Positions 35,232 to 45,198 of a stretch of DNA of 64,000 bases are shown in pieces. The stretch is from Rhodococcus wratislaviensis (lineage in GTDB: Bacteria; Actinomycetota; Actinomycetes; Mycobacteriales; Mycobacteriaceae). Made by a program: the position numbers and the translations under genes. The notes under the pieces were generated by a model. It was not told where the DNA came from, did no database searches, and saw only the letters and a program-made list of their open reading frames with translations. Location: assembly GCF_900455735.1 (NCBI RefSeq), contig NZ_UAUI01000022.1:248001-312000 (forward strand), given 5' to 3'. Within the stretch, counting starts at the first letter, position 1. Each line of letters begins with the position of its first letter.

Positions 35232-36341
35232 ATGAACAGCGATGTGGACGTGGCCGTGATCGGCGCGGGGCAGGCGGGGCTGTCCGCCGCCTACTATCTG
35301 CGCAGGTTCGGGGTGGAACCGGAGTCCGGTTTCGTGGTGCTCGATCACGCCCCGGGTCCCGGCGGCGCGTGGCAGTTCCGGTGGCCGTCATTGACACTGA
35401 GCACCGTCAACGGTGTCCACGACCTGCCCGGGCTCGGCTTCGCCGACACGATCGGCGTGGACCCGGACGATCCGGAGGCCGCGCTGGTGCATGCGGCGAG
35501 CGCGGTTCCCCAGTACTTCGCGACGTACGAGAAACAGTTCGAACTGCCGGTGCACCGTCCCGTGCACACGCGGGTGGTGTGTGCCCGCGGCGAGCGTCTG
35601 CGGATCGAGACCGACGGCGGCGTCGTATCGGCCCGCGGTCTGATCAACGCGACCGGAACGTGGGAACGCCCCTTCATTCCCCGGTACCCCGGCGCCGAGT
35701 CGTTCACCGGCCGCCAGGTGCACACCAAGGACTACACCTCGGCGCAGGACTTCGCGGGACGGCACGTCCTCGTCGTGGGCGGCGGCATCTCGGCGGTGCA
35801 GTTACTGGACGAGATCTCCCGCGTCACAACCACCACGTGGGTGACGCGTCGCCCACCGGAGTTCCGGGACGAGCCGTTCACGCCCGAGATCGGCCGCGCC
35901 GCCGTCGCTCTCGTCGAGGACCGGGTCCGTCGCGGGCTGCCGCCGGGCTCGGTGGTGTCGGTGACGGGCCTGCCCGTGACGCCGGCGATCCGCGCCGCCC
36001 GCGAACGCGGGGCGCTGGCGCGGCAACCGATGTTCAGCGAGATCACCGCGGACGGCGTCCGCTGGGACGACGGCCGCGAACTGAAGGTCGATGTGATTTT
36101 GTGGTGCACGGGTTTTCGCAGTTCACTCGATCACCTCGCGCCACTGCGGCTCCGCGGGCCGGGCGGCGGGATCACGATGACGGGACGCCTGGCCACCCAG
36201 GTGGCGTCGGATCCGCGGATTCATCTCGTGGGCTACGGCCCCTCGTCGTCGACGATCGGCGCGAACCGGGCCGGACAGGCCGCGGCGCGCGAGCTCACCC
36301 GGCACCTCGGCTTGCCCGCCGGATCAGCGCGCCCTACCTGA
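35232..36341 (+). CDS. FAD/NADPH flavin monooxygenase (CzcO-like)
   Basis: The 369-residue protein has the FAD-binding motif VAVIGAGQAGLSAAYYL, GGAWQFRWPSL, the NADPH motif VLVVGGGISAVQLLDE and a C-terminal ATG-like WCTGFRSSL. It belongs to the flavin monooxygenase/CzcO-like family that oxidises soft heteroatoms or metals. GGGAGGTGAGG precedes ATG 35232; a start eight codons earlier is less well placed. It converges with the lipase gene and overlaps it by 8 bp. Substrate unknown. Confidence 0.87.
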   Translation: MNSDVDVAVIGAGQAGLSAAYYLRRFGVEPESGFVVLDHAPGPGGAWQFRWPSLTLSTVNGVHDLPGLGFADTIGVDPDDPEAALVHAASAVPQYFATYEKQFELPVHRPVHTRVVCARGERLRIETDGGVVSARGLINATGTWERPFIPRYPGAESFTGRQVHTKDYTSAQDFAGRHVLVVGGGISAVQLLDEISRVTTTTWVTRRPPEFRDEPFTPEIGRAAVALVEDRVRRGLPPGSVVSVTGLPVTPAIRAARERGALARQPMFSEITADGVRWDDGRELKVDVILWCTGFRSSLDHLAPLRLRGPGGGITMTGRLATQVASDPRIHLVGYGPSSSTIGANRAGQAAARELTRHLGLPAGSARPT

Positions 36342-37455
36342 TCAGCGAGGCGATGAACGCGGCCTGGTCGGGACCGGCCTGGTACATGCTGCCGAAGTGA
36401 CCACCCGAATACACCCGATAGTCGAGATCCGTTCCTGCACTCTGCATCTCGGAGACGAGCTTCTCCGTCAGCGGGATCGGCACCGACGCGTCGGTGATCC
36501 CCTGCACGAGCAGCAGCGGACGGTCGTAACCCGCGACCGGGACCTCGAGGTATTCGCGCAACGCGTCCTGCAGCGCCGGGACGTCGAGTGCCCGCGCCAG
36601 CATCTGCGCCACCGACACGTTCCGGGTCATGGCCGCGAACTGCCGGAACGGCACTTCGGGAGCGGCGTCGACGAACTGCTTCCCGACCGGGGTCAGATAG
36701 CTGTCGATGTCCAGTTGCGGGTACGCGTCACGGACCCCGGCGATCAGGTACGAGATGTACACGGTGAGACCGGCGAGGCCCTGCGGCGGAAACAATGGGC
36801 CACTCCAGTTCGCCACCATCTCGATGTTCGACGGCACCCCGTTCGCGACGGCACCGCGGTAGTCGAGTTCCGGCGCGTACGTCGTGGCGGTGTGTGCGGC
36901 GAACACCGCGGCCTGCCCGCCCTGGGACAGTCCGACCGCCATCCACGTGGCGGAGAGGTCGGCATCGATCTCCCGGGCGGCGCGCACGGAGTCGACGACG
37001 CTGCGTCCGGCGACCTTCCCGTCGAGGTAGGGCGGCACCCCGGGGGTGCCCAGGCCCACGTAGTCGGTGGCGGCCACGGCGTAGCCGAGTTGCAGCCAGC
37101 TGCTCACGTAGTCCGCGGATTCCTTGTCGACCCCCGTCACGGAGGGCGCATCGGCGTCGGAGTCCCCGACCGTTCCGTGCGCCCAGGCGATGACGGGCCA
37201 GCCCCCGGCGGGCGGTGCACCAGGCGGCACGAAGAGCATCCCGGTGCACGGGGTGATGCCGTGCCGGTCGGTGGTCAGATATGTCATCCGGTAGGCACTG
37301 CCGGTTCCGCGGAGCCAGAGCTCCGCCGGCAACTCCGACGAGGCGACGACGGTGCCGGGGCTCGATCCGGCCCGCAGCGGATCCGCACCGACAGTTGGTG
37401 CCCACAGCACGCTGACCAGTGCGAGTAACGCCACGATGCGCCACCACCTCCGCAC
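36334..37455 (-). CDS. Secreted lipase (LIP family)
   Basis: The 373-residue protein has a signal peptide (WRIVALLALVSVLWAPTVGA) and a LIP-type alpha/beta hydrolase domain: WAHGTVGDSD, GLSQGGQAAVFAAH around the nucleophile, VQGITDASVPIPL with the acid and YSGGHFGSMY with the His. It is a paralogue of the lipoprotein at 27412-28659 but lacks a lipobox, so it is likely released. Start at the ATG giving a complete signal peptide. Confidence 0.88.
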   Translation of the reverse strand: MRRWWRIVALLALVSVLWAPTVGADPLRAGSSPGTVVASSELPAELWLRGTGSAYRMTYLTTDRHGITPCTGMLFVPPGAPPAGGWPVIAWAHGTVGDSDADAPSVTGVDKESADYVSSWLQLGYAVAATDYVGLGTPGVPPYLDGKVAGRSVVDSVRAAREIDADLSATWMAVGLSQGGQAAVFAAHTATTYAPELDYRGAVANGVPSNIEMVANWSGPLFPPQGLAGLTVYISYLIAGVRDAYPQLDIDSYLTPVGKQFVDAAPEVPFRQFAAMTRNVSVAQMLARALDVPALQDALREYLEVPVAGYDRPLLLVQGITDASVPIPLTEKLVSEMQSAGTDLDYRVYSGGHFGSMYQAGPDQAAFIASLIR

Positions 37456-37550
37456 CTCTCAACGGTAGCTGGGTGGGGGTGGCGCAGTACTGTGAATCGT
37501 CCTCCCGCAGGGGAGGGCGGGACGAACGAGACCGGGAGAACATAAAACAC

Positions 37551-39044
37551 ATGAGCGACGACGGCACGATCCTCACTCCCGGCGACACGTGCTGGCAGGT
37601 TGCCCACGCCGATCGTCTCGCGTGCATCGTCGATGCGGCGGACTACTTCCGCCATGCCAAGTCCGCGATGCTGCAGGCTCGCAGGCGCATCATCCTCATC
37701 GGCTGGGACTTCGACACGAGGATCAAGTTCGAGCCGGACGAGAAGACGCTCGACGGCCCCAACCAGCTCGGCCGGTTCCTGGCCTGGCTGACCCGGGAAC
37801 GCCCGGATCTCGACATCTACCTGCTCAAATGGAACATCGGGGCGTTCACCGCGATCGGGCGCGGCATGACACCGATCTTCGTGGTCAACTGGGTGACCGA
37901 CCACCGCCTGCACTTCGAACTCGACGCCGCCCACCCGATCGGCTCGGCCCACCACCAGAAGATCGTCGTCATCGACGACGCGCTCGCATTCTGCGGCGGG
38001 ATCGACATGACCGTGGACCGGTGGGACACCCCGGAACATCGGGATCGCAACCATTACCGGACGCAGCCGAACGGCAAGCGATACGGGCCGTGGCACGACG
38101 CGACGACCGCCGTCGACGGGGACGCGGCGAAGGCCATCGGCGAGCTCGCCCGTACCCGGTGGAAGGCGGCGACCGGGCAGGATCTGGCGCCGGTCGACGA
38201 GGTCGCGGGCAGCACGCCGTGGCCGGAGGGGCTGAAGCCGGCGATGCGCTCGGTCGACGTGGGTATCGCGCGCACGCTACCGGAACTGTCCGATCGGGAT
38301 GAGGTCCGCGAGATCGAGGCCCTGTATCTGGCCGCGATCGCCGGCGCCGAGCGGTCGCTGTACATCGAGAGTCAGTACCTGGCCTCCCGCACCCTCGCCG
38401 AGGCGATTGCCGCGCGACTACGCGAACCGGACGGACCGGAGGTCGTGCTGGTGCTGCCGCGCAACGCCGACGGCTGGCTCGAGCAGAAGGCCATGGACGG
38501 CGCCCGCCGCCGGTTGCTGCACCTGCTCTGGCACGCCGATACCGGGAACCGGCTGGGCGTCTACTACCCCGTCACGGCGGGTGGTGAGCCGATCTACGTC
38601 CACGCCAAGGTGCTGGTGATGGACGACCGTCTCCTGCGCGTGGGTTCGTCGAACCTCAACAACCGGTCGATGGGGTTCGACACCGAGTGTGATCTGGCGG
38701 TCGAGGTCACCGCCGACACGGCGAACGGTGACGAGCTGCGGCAGACCATTCTCGGCATTCGCCGTCAGCTCGTCTGCGAACACCTCGGTGTCCCGGCCGG
38801 GCTGTTCGAGGACACCCTGGCAAGGACGTCGTCGTTCGTGGGCACCGTGGAGGCACTACGCGGAGGCGGCCGCACCCTCGAGAAGTTCGAGCCGGAGACG
38901 GTCGAGGACGAGGACAGTCCGCTCGCCGAGAACGAACTGATGGATCCCGAACGCACCCCGCCGAGCTTGTGGGAGCGCACCAGCCGGGGCCGGCTGCGGC
39001 GCAAGGTGATCCGGCGTCAGAAGGCTGCCGGTTCGGTGCCGTAG
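37551..39044 (+). CDS. Phospholipase D family protein
   Basis: The 497-residue protein has two HKD motifs: SAHHQKIVVIDDALAFCGG (about residues 133-150) and YVHAKVLVMDDRLLRVGSSN (about 346-365), each with His, Lys and Asp in place. RRRIILIGWDFDTR near the N-terminus and the length resemble plant-type PLDs more than cardiolipin synthase. No signal peptide is seen, so it acts in the cytoplasm or is exported otherwise. It should hydrolyse or transfer phosphatidyl groups. It converges with the hemerythrin-like gene, overlapping by 28 bp. Confidence 0.9.
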   Translation: MSDDGTILTPGDTCWQVAHADRLACIVDAADYFRHAKSAMLQARRRIILIGWDFDTRIKFEPDEKTLDGPNQLGRFLAWLTRERPDLDIYLLKWNIGAFTAIGRGMTPIFVVNWVTDHRLHFELDAAHPIGSAHHQKIVVIDDALAFCGGIDMTVDRWDTPEHRDRNHYRTQPNGKRYGPWHDATTAVDGDAAKAIGELARTRWKAATGQDLAPVDEVAGSTPWPEGLKPAMRSVDVGIARTLPELSDRDEVREIEALYLAAIAGAERSLYIESQYLASRTLAEAIAARLREPDGPEVVLVLPRNADGWLEQKAMDGARRRLLHLLWHADTGNRLGVYYPVTAGGEPIYVHAKVLVMDDRLLRVGSSNLNNRSMGFDTECDLAVEVTADTANGDELRQTILGIRRQLVCEHLGVPAGLFEDTLARTSSFVGTVEALRGGGRTLEKFEPETVEDEDSPLAENELMDPERTPPSLWERTSRGRLRRKVIRRQKAAGSVP

Positions 39045-39691
39045 ATCCGTCTGTAGTCCTTGCGGAAGGCCCGCCGCCCCAGGATCGACCATGCCATCCT
39101 GGCCGCGAAGGGCATCTCCGACAGGAACATTCGACGCTCGCCGGGGGTCGCACCCTGGAGGATGAAGCCGAGGAACACCAGCAACCGGTCCTTGGGGATC
39201 GACGCGCGGCCGCGATCGCCCATCTCCTGCCACTCGGCGAGCGTCAGGAACTGCTCCGCCATCGGGAGGATGCGCTGCTCCTCCTCGCCGAGGTGCTCGT
39301 CGAGCGCGGCAGACAGGGCGGTCAGCGTCCTCGCCAGCGGTTCGCCGTCCACCGCATCCGCCGTGAACGCCGCGCCCTGCGACTGCGCCCGCGACAGCAG
39401 TTCCGACAGACGTGCGTGCTGTTCCTCCATCCGCAACACCAGCGCCGCGTCGGTGGGCGCGCGGTCGAGGAGCTTCGGCCACAGCAGGTCGTCCTCACTC
39501 GTGTGATGGTGGTGCAGCGCCGTGGCGAGTTCCTCGAAGAACGTCACCACCTCCGCGGCGCGGGCGGTGTCGCCGGCGGGAACACCCCGGACGAGTGCGG
39601 GCAGCGCGGCGAACTGGCGACGGAAGCAGTTGTGGACCACCACCATCTCGCGGGTGTCGGGCCGGACTGTGTGAGCAGTTGACGTAGTCAT
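39017..39691 (-). CDS. Hemerythrin HHE-domain protein
   Basis: The 224-residue all-helical protein carries the spaced metal ligands of hemerythrin-like domains: VVHNCFRRQFAAL, LHHHHTSEDDLLWPKLL, EEQHARLSEL and LDEHLGEEEQRILPM. Such proteins bind a di-iron centre and handle oxygen, nitric oxide or iron. The C-terminal 60 residues (GFILQGATPGERRMFLSEMP) are an extension seen in actinobacterial homologues. It is divergent from the SARP regulator gene by 47 bp. Confidence 0.87.
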   Translation of the reverse strand: MTTSTAHTVRPDTREMVVVHNCFRRQFAALPALVRGVPAGDTARAAEVVTFFEELATALHHHHTSEDDLLWPKLLDRAPTDAALVLRMEEQHARLSELLSRAQSQGAAFTADAVDGEPLARTLTALSAALDEHLGEEEQRILPMAEQFLTLAEWQEMGDRGRASIPKDRLLVFLGFILQGATPGERRMFLSEMPFAARMAWSILGRRAFRKDYRRIYGTEPAAF

Positions 39692-39738
39692 GCACTCAGG
39701 GTCGGTTCGGCGTCTTGGAGAGCACTTGGAGGCCACTA

Positions 39739-42700
39739 GTGCTTACCCTTGGCACGATGCTGCGTATTCGAGTACTCGGGACGCTCGAGGCGGAGGACGA
39801 ATCGGGGACGGTGGACCTCGGCGGCCCCCGCCAGCGCGCCGTGCTCGCGCTGCTGCTCGTCGCGCGCGGCGAGGTGGTCCCGGTGGATCGGCTCATCGAC
39901 GATCTCTGGCACGGCGCTCCCCCGCCGCGGGCGGTCGGTGCACTTCAGGCATACATTTCGAATCTGCGCCGGGCACTGGAGCCGCACCGCGCGCCGCGGG
40001 CGGACTCCACCGTCCTGGTGAGCCGGGCCCCCGGTTACGCGCTCACCCTGCCCCCGTCCGGTGTCGACGCGTGGGAGTTCGAGAACCTGATCCGGTCGGC
40101 CTCCGACACCGGGCGAGCCGATCTCGAGCACGCGCTGAGCCTGTGGCGGGGGCCGGCATTCGCCGAGGTGGCCGGCGAGCACTGGGCCCTCGCCGAGATC
40201 GCCCGGCTCGAGGAACTGCGGGCGGTGGCGCGCGAACGTCTGGTCGCGGCCGCCGTCGCGATCGGCGACGCGGCCGGCGCCGTGCTCGACGCGCAGGCCC
40301 TCACCCGGGACCACCCGCTCCGGGAAGAGGGATGGCGGTTGCTCGCGCTGGCCATGCACCGCAGCGGGAGACAGGCCGACGCCCTGGCCGCGTTGCGCGA
40401 GGCCCGCGACCGGCTGGCGAACGAACTCGGCCTCGACCCCGGTCCCGCCCTGACGGAACTCGAACGCCAGATCCTCACCGGCACCGTCCCGTCTCACCCC
40501 GCCCCCGCCACCGGGCCCGTCGACACCACGCCGGACGCCTGGTTCCTCGGCCGCAGCGAGGAGTTGGCTACCCTGACCGACCTCATGACCGACCCCGGCG
40601 CCCCCGTGGTCCTCCTCGGGGGCGACGCCGGATCCGGGAAGTCGTCCCTGCTGCGCCGGTTCCGTCGAACACTGCACGCCGCGGGATGGCAGGTGGCGGT
40701 GGGTCGCTGCCCCGAAGTGGACGGCGCCCCGCCCGCCTGGGCGTGGGTGGAGATCCTGCGCGCACTGCGCGAGACGGTCGACCCCGGTGCCGCGACGGAC
40801 GCGCTCGCACCCCTGCTCGCCGACGACCGTTCGCACGCGACGCGGCCGGACGATCCGAGCGGACGGTTCCTGCTGCACCGTGCCGTCGCCGACTACATCG
40901 GGACCGTCCGCGATCACGGTCCTCTGGCCGTCGTTCTCGACGACGTCCACCGCGCCGACGAGGACACCCTGTCGATCCTCGTGCGGCTCGCGCAGCAGCG
41001 GTCGCCGATCCTGCTGCTCCTCGCGTTTCGCCCGGACGAGGTGGACCCGAACCTGGAGAGCTGCTTCGCCGATCTCGCGTCGCTGCAGCCGACACGCATC
41101 CGCCTGGACGGACTCGGACCCGAGGATTCGGCGGAGCTGATCCGGCACGTGGCGGGACGCGACCCCGATCCCGACACTCTCCGCGCGCTCGCCGACCGGA
41201 CCGGCGGAAACCCGTTCTACCTGCAGGAGAGCGCCCGGCTCCTGGCCAGCGAGGGCGAACTGGTAGCCACGTCGGAGGTGCCCGAGGGGGTCCGGGACGT
41301 CCTGCGCCGGCGGATCGCCCGTCTCCCCGAGCTCACCGTGTCCGTCCTGCGACTGGCCGCGGTCGTGGGCCGCGAATCCGACATCGACGTCCTCACCCGT
41401 GCCGCCGAAGTCGACGAGGACGTCGTGTTCGACGCACTCGAATCGGGCGTGATCGCCGGACTTCTCGGCGAGCCGCGCGCCGGGACCGTCCGATTCACGC
41501 ACGCCCTCGTCCGCGACACGCTCTACTCCGACCTCACCCGGCTGCGCCGGAGCCGCTGGCACGCCCGGGTCGGGACGGCACTCGAGGAGTTGCGTCCACA
41601 CGATGTCGCGGCTCTCGCCCACCACTTCACCGAGGCGCTGTCGGCCGCCACCGCACGGCAGGCACTCGACCACAACGTGGCGGCCGCGGCGCAGGCCGCC
41701 GACCGCTACGCCCACGACGCGGAGATCAGCTTTCTCGACAACGCCCTTCGCGCGGCCGACCGGTTGCCGCCGGACGCAGCGGCGTCCGTGGACGAGCGCG
41801 TCGAACTCCTCACCGAGCTGAGTCGCACGCAACTCGCCGCGGGCATCGGACTGGACGGGGCCCGTTCCCGGAAGCGGGCTCTGGAACTCGCCGAGGACGC
41901 GGGCCGCACCGACCTGGCGATCCGGGTGCTCGCGTTCGTCGACACCCCGACGCCGTGGATCAACCGGCGGTACGGCGAAGTGGACACGGCCGTCGCCCTG
42001 CAGATCGAGGCGCTGCTGCGGGACGAGGAGCTGGAGCCGGCGGTGCGGTGCCGGCTGCTGGTCACGCTCGTCCACGAGATCGGGGCGGAGGACCACGAGC
42101 GCACCGGTTCCGCGGTCCGGGAGGCCGAAGCTCTGGCCCGGGATCTGGACGATCCGGTGCTGCTCGGGCTGGTGCTCTGCGCCGTCCACGCCGGCACCGG
42201 CTCGCCGACCAGCACGCTCGGCGGCCACGTCATCGGTGACGAGCTGCTCCGGATCGGTGACCGGACGCAGCTCCCCGTGTTCACCATGCTGGGCCACCAC
42301 CTGCTGGCCGAGATCGCGTCCGGCAACGGTGACATCCCGGCGATCGAGCATCACATGGGCATCCAGTCGGAACTGGCGGACCGGTATCAGTTCCAGCAGG
42401 CGCAGGCGACCCGGGAGATGAGCCGCGCCATGGTCGCACACCTCACCGGCGATCTGGCCGAGGCGGAACGACATTACGTGCGCGGCCACGAGTTGATGAC
42501 CCGGGCGGGGCTCGACGCCGACAGTGTCTTCGCTCTCGCGCAGTTCACGCTCCGGCTCACCGAGGGACGCGCCGGAGAACTCGAGGCGGTGATCGAGACC
42601 GTCGACAGCGCCGCGATGGACATGATCGCCGATCTGCATGCCCTCGCGCTTCTCGGCAACGGCAAACCGGACCGGGCGCGCGAGGTCCGGCGTCACCTCC

Positions 42701-43035
42701 GCCCGGTCCGCCGCGACTTCTTCCACTCCCTGATGATGTCGCTGCGGGGCATCGTCGTCGCGAGGCTGGGTGAACGGGACGAGGCGGCCGCGGTGCACGC
42801 GGAGCTGAGCCCGTACAGCGGTCAGATCGGGGGCGGCGACACGGCGGCGTTCGCGGTGGGGCCCGTCGACACGATCCTCGGCGACCTCGAGATGCTCCTC
42901 GACCGGCCCGAGGACGCGAGAACGCATTACGTTGCGGCGCTCGAACTGGCCGAACGCTGCGGCTGCCCGCCCTGGGTGGAGGCGGCGCGCACCCGGGTGA
43001 CCACCCACCCAAGCGAGTTCCAAGTGGGCCACTAG
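39739..43035 (+). CDS. SARP/BTAD regulator with AAA ATPase and TPR-like region
   Basis: The 1098-residue protein has an OmpR-like winged DNA-binding domain (FRVLGTLE-like start, DLGGPRQRAVLALLLVARG, VDRLIDDLWHG), a BTAD domain (about residues 95-245, ending LGLDPGPALTELERQIL), an AAA ATPase module with Walker A GGDAGSGKSSLL and Walker B-like LAVVLDDVHRADEDT, and a long helical C-terminal half. This is the AfsR-type layout of pathway activators. GTG 39739 follows GGAGG by 7 bp; ATG 39757 lacks such a site. The MmpL exporter gene 57 bp downstream is its probable target. Confidence 0.9.
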   Translation: MLTLGTMLRIRVLGTLEAEDESGTVDLGGPRQRAVLALLLVARGEVVPVDRLIDDLWHGAPPPRAVGALQAYISNLRRALEPHRAPRADSTVLVSRAPGYALTLPPSGVDAWEFENLIRSASDTGRADLEHALSLWRGPAFAEVAGEHWALAEIARLEELRAVARERLVAAAVAIGDAAGAVLDAQALTRDHPLREEGWRLLALAMHRSGRQADALAALREARDRLANELGLDPGPALTELERQILTGTVPSHPAPATGPVDTTPDAWFLGRSEELATLTDLMTDPGAPVVLLGGDAGSGKSSLLRRFRRTLHAAGWQVAVGRCPEVDGAPPAWAWVEILRALRETVDPGAATDALAPLLADDRSHATRPDDPSGRFLLHRAVADYIGTVRDHGPLAVVLDDVHRADEDTLSILVRLAQQRSPILLLLAFRPDEVDPNLESCFADLASLQPTRIRLDGLGPEDSAELIRHVAGRDPDPDTLRALADRTGGNPFYLQESARLLASEGELVATSEVPEGVRDVLRRRIARLPELTVSVLRLAAVVGRESDIDVLTRAAEVDEDVVFDALESGVIAGLLGEPRAGTVRFTHALVRDTLYSDLTRLRRSRWHARVGTALEELRPHDVAALAHHFTEALSAATARQALDHNVAAAAQAADRYAHDAEISFLDNALRAADRLPPDAAASVDERVELLTELSRTQLAAGIGLDGARSRKRALELAEDAGRTDLAIRVLAFVDTPTPWINRRYGEVDTAVALQIEALLRDEELEPAVRCRLLVTLVHEIGAEDHERTGSAVREAEALARDLDDPVLLGLVLCAVHAGTGSPTSTLGGHVIGDELLRIGDRTQLPVFTMLGHHLLAEIASGNGDIPAIEHHMGIQSELADRYQFQQAQATREMSRAMVAHLTGDLAEAERHYVRGHELMTRAGLDADSVFALAQFTLRLTEGRAGELEAVIETVDSAAMDMIADLHALALLGNGKPDRAREVRRHLRPVRRDFFHSLMMSLRGIVVARLGERDEAAAVHAELSPYSGQIGGGDTAAFAVGPVDTILGDLEMLLDRPEDARTHYVAALELAERCGCPPWVEAARTRVTTHPSEFQVGH

Positions 43036-43092
43036 CGGTCGGGCGCACAGTCGGAGGCGACAGAACCATCCGGCTTTCCTGGAGGCTTCCCC

Positions 43093-45198
43093 ATGAGTTC
43101 CCTGCTCGCGCGCCTCGGCTCGGCCGCCGCCGCGCATCCCTGGCGGGTGATCGCCACGTGGCTGACGCTGCTCGTCCTGGTGTTCGCCGCCGCGTCCGCG
43201 TTCGGTGGCACCAACCACGACGACTACAACGTGCCCGGTCTGCCGTCGCAGCAGGGGACGACTCTGCTCAGCGAACGATTCCCGGAGATGTCGGGGGCGG
43301 ACGCCCGGGTGGTCGTGCACTCGGACACGGGCCCGCTTTCCCCCGCGGTCCTCACCGACCTCGGCAGCAGGCTGGCGGAGGTGAACGGTGTGAGTGCCGT
43401 GTCGCCGCCCCGCCTGTCCCAGGATTCCGACACGGCCGTGATCAGCCTCAACTACCGCATCCCGGTCACCGACTTCCGCGGCAGCGAAGGCGTCGACGCC
43501 CTCGACGCCGCGGTCGCCGACACTCAGGCGCAGGGGCTGCAGGTGGAACTGGGCGGGCAGGTCCCGGAGAACATCTCCAAGCCGTCGGGCACCGCGGAGG
43601 CGGTCGGCATGGTCCTGGCGCTGATCATCCTGGTGTTCGCGTTCGGTTCCGTGGTGGCCGCCGGACTGCCCCTGGCCGTCGCGCTCGTCGGCGTCGGCAT
43701 CGGGTCGGGACTCATCACGATCATGGCCGGGTTCACCAGCATCAGCACCATCGCCCCGACCATCGCCACGATGGTCGGCATCGGTGTCGGAATCGACTAC
43801 GCGCTGCTGCTCGTCACCCGGTACACCGAGGGACTGCGGTCCGGGATGTCGGTGCGGGACGCCGTCGCCGCCGCCAACTCCACGGCCGGGACGTCGGTGA
43901 TCTTCGCCGGCACCACCGTCCTCGTCTCCCTGTTCGGGCTGCGACTGTCCGGGCTGCCGATGTACGCGTCGTTCGGCTACGCCACGTTCGCGATGGTCGG
44001 GATCGTGATGCTCACCTCGGTCACGCTGGTGCCCGCGCTGTGCGGGCTGGCGGGCACGCGGGTGCTCGGCAAACGGTCCCGTGCCCGGGCCGAACGTCGC
44101 ACGACGTCGCCGCTGACGGAACGGTGGGCGATCCGGGTGAGCCGCCGCCCGTGGCTGTGGGCCCTGACGGCGCTCGGGGTGCTGCTGCTCCTGGCCGCTC
44201 CGGTTCTGGGCATGCGGACGTGGCCGCAGGACGCGGGCAGCGCGCCGGCCGCCAACACGATCCGTCAGGCGTACGACCTGATCGACTCCGAGTTCGGGCC
44301 CGGCGCCAACGGACCCCTGATGGTGGCGGTCGACCTGAACAAGGTTCCGGCATCCGAACTTCCGGCTCTCGCGCGTGATCTCGCAGCCGAGCCCGGGGTG
44401 GCGTCGGTGACGCCCGTCCTGACAAACGCCGATTCGACGGCCGCGCTGATCTCGGTGCAGCCGACCACCGGTCCCAGCGATCCCCGCAGCACCGAACTGC
44501 TGGAGCGGATCCGATCCGACGCCGCCGACGGCGTCCACGTCACCGGACTCACCGCGACGTTCGCCGACATCTCCGCCCGCCTCGCCGAACGGCTGTGGCT
44601 CGTGATCGCGTTCGTCGTCGCGCTGTCGGTCGTGCTGCTCACGTTCGTGTTCCGCGCACCGGTGGTCGCGGTGAAGGCGGCCGTGATGAACCTGCTGTCG
44701 GTGGCCGCCGCCTACGGCGTGATGGTGATGGTGTTCCAATGGGGTTGGGGCGCCCAGCTACTCGGCCTTCCGCATGCGCTTCCCGTGTCGAGTTGGGTGC
44801 CGATCCTGATGTTCACCATCCTGTTCGGACTGTCGATGGACTACGAGGTGTTCCTGCTCTCCCGGATACGTGAGCGCTGGCTCGACACGGGCGACTCGCA
44901 CCGGAGCGTCGTCGAGGGACTGGCATCCACGGGCCGGGTGATCACGAGCGCGGCGGCGATCATGGTGGCGGTGTTCGCCGGGTTCGCGCTCGACGGGGAC
45001 GTGACCGTGAAGATGATGGGCGTCGGCCTCGCGACCGCGGTCCTCATCGACGCGACGATCGTGCGGATGGTGCTGGTGCCCGCGACGATGTATCTGCTGG
45101 GCAACGCCAATTGGTGGCGGCCCGGCGGACGCCGGGATGCGGCACCGGACGGGGACGCTACCTCCGCAGGCGTTCCACTTCCGCTTCGAGCGCGATGA
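43093..45198 (+). CDS. MmpL-family RND exporter
   Basis: The 701-residue protein has two repeats of the RND/MMPL layout: a first helix (RVIATWLTLLVLVFAAASAF), a periplasmic loop, five helices with GVGIDYALLLVTRYTE, a second loop, and five further helices with GLSMDYEVFLLSRIRE. The two DY motifs are the proton-relay sites of MmpL proteins. It is shorter than the lipid-exporting MmpL3 class and probably exports a lipid or small molecule. GGAGG at 43081 precedes ATG 43093. Confidence 0.92.
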   Translation: MSSLLARLGSAAAAHPWRVIATWLTLLVLVFAAASAFGGTNHDDYNVPGLPSQQGTTLLSERFPEMSGADARVVVHSDTGPLSPAVLTDLGSRLAEVNGVSAVSPPRLSQDSDTAVISLNYRIPVTDFRGSEGVDALDAAVADTQAQGLQVELGGQVPENISKPSGTAEAVGMVLALIILVFAFGSVVAAGLPLAVALVGVGIGSGLITIMAGFTSISTIAPTIATMVGIGVGIDYALLLVTRYTEGLRSGMSVRDAVAAANSTAGTSVIFAGTTVLVSLFGLRLSGLPMYASFGYATFAMVGIVMLTSVTLVPALCGLAGTRVLGKRSRARAERRTTSPLTERWAIRVSRRPWLWALTALGVLLLLAAPVLGMRTWPQDAGSAPAANTIRQAYDLIDSEFGPGANGPLMVAVDLNKVPASELPALARDLAAEPGVASVTPVLTNADSTAALISVQPTTGPSDPRSTELLERIRSDAADGVHVTGLTATFADISARLAERLWLVIAFVVALSVVLLTFVFRAPVVAVKAAVMNLLSVAAAYGVMVMVFQWGWGAQLLGLPHALPVSSWVPILMFTILFGLSMDYEVFLLSRIRERWLDTGDSHRSVVEGLASTGRVITSAAAIMVAVFAGFALDGDVTVKMMGVGLATAVLIDATIVRMVLVPATMYLLGNANWWRPGGRRDAAPDGDATSAGVPLPLRAR

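Noticed and set aside
39736-44739. Open minus-strand frame of about 1,667 codons opposite the SARP and MmpL genes
   Set aside because: It is the antisense shadow of two well-supported genes in very GC-rich DNA; its product is low-complexity His/Arg/Gly sequence with no domain, and it has no start signals.
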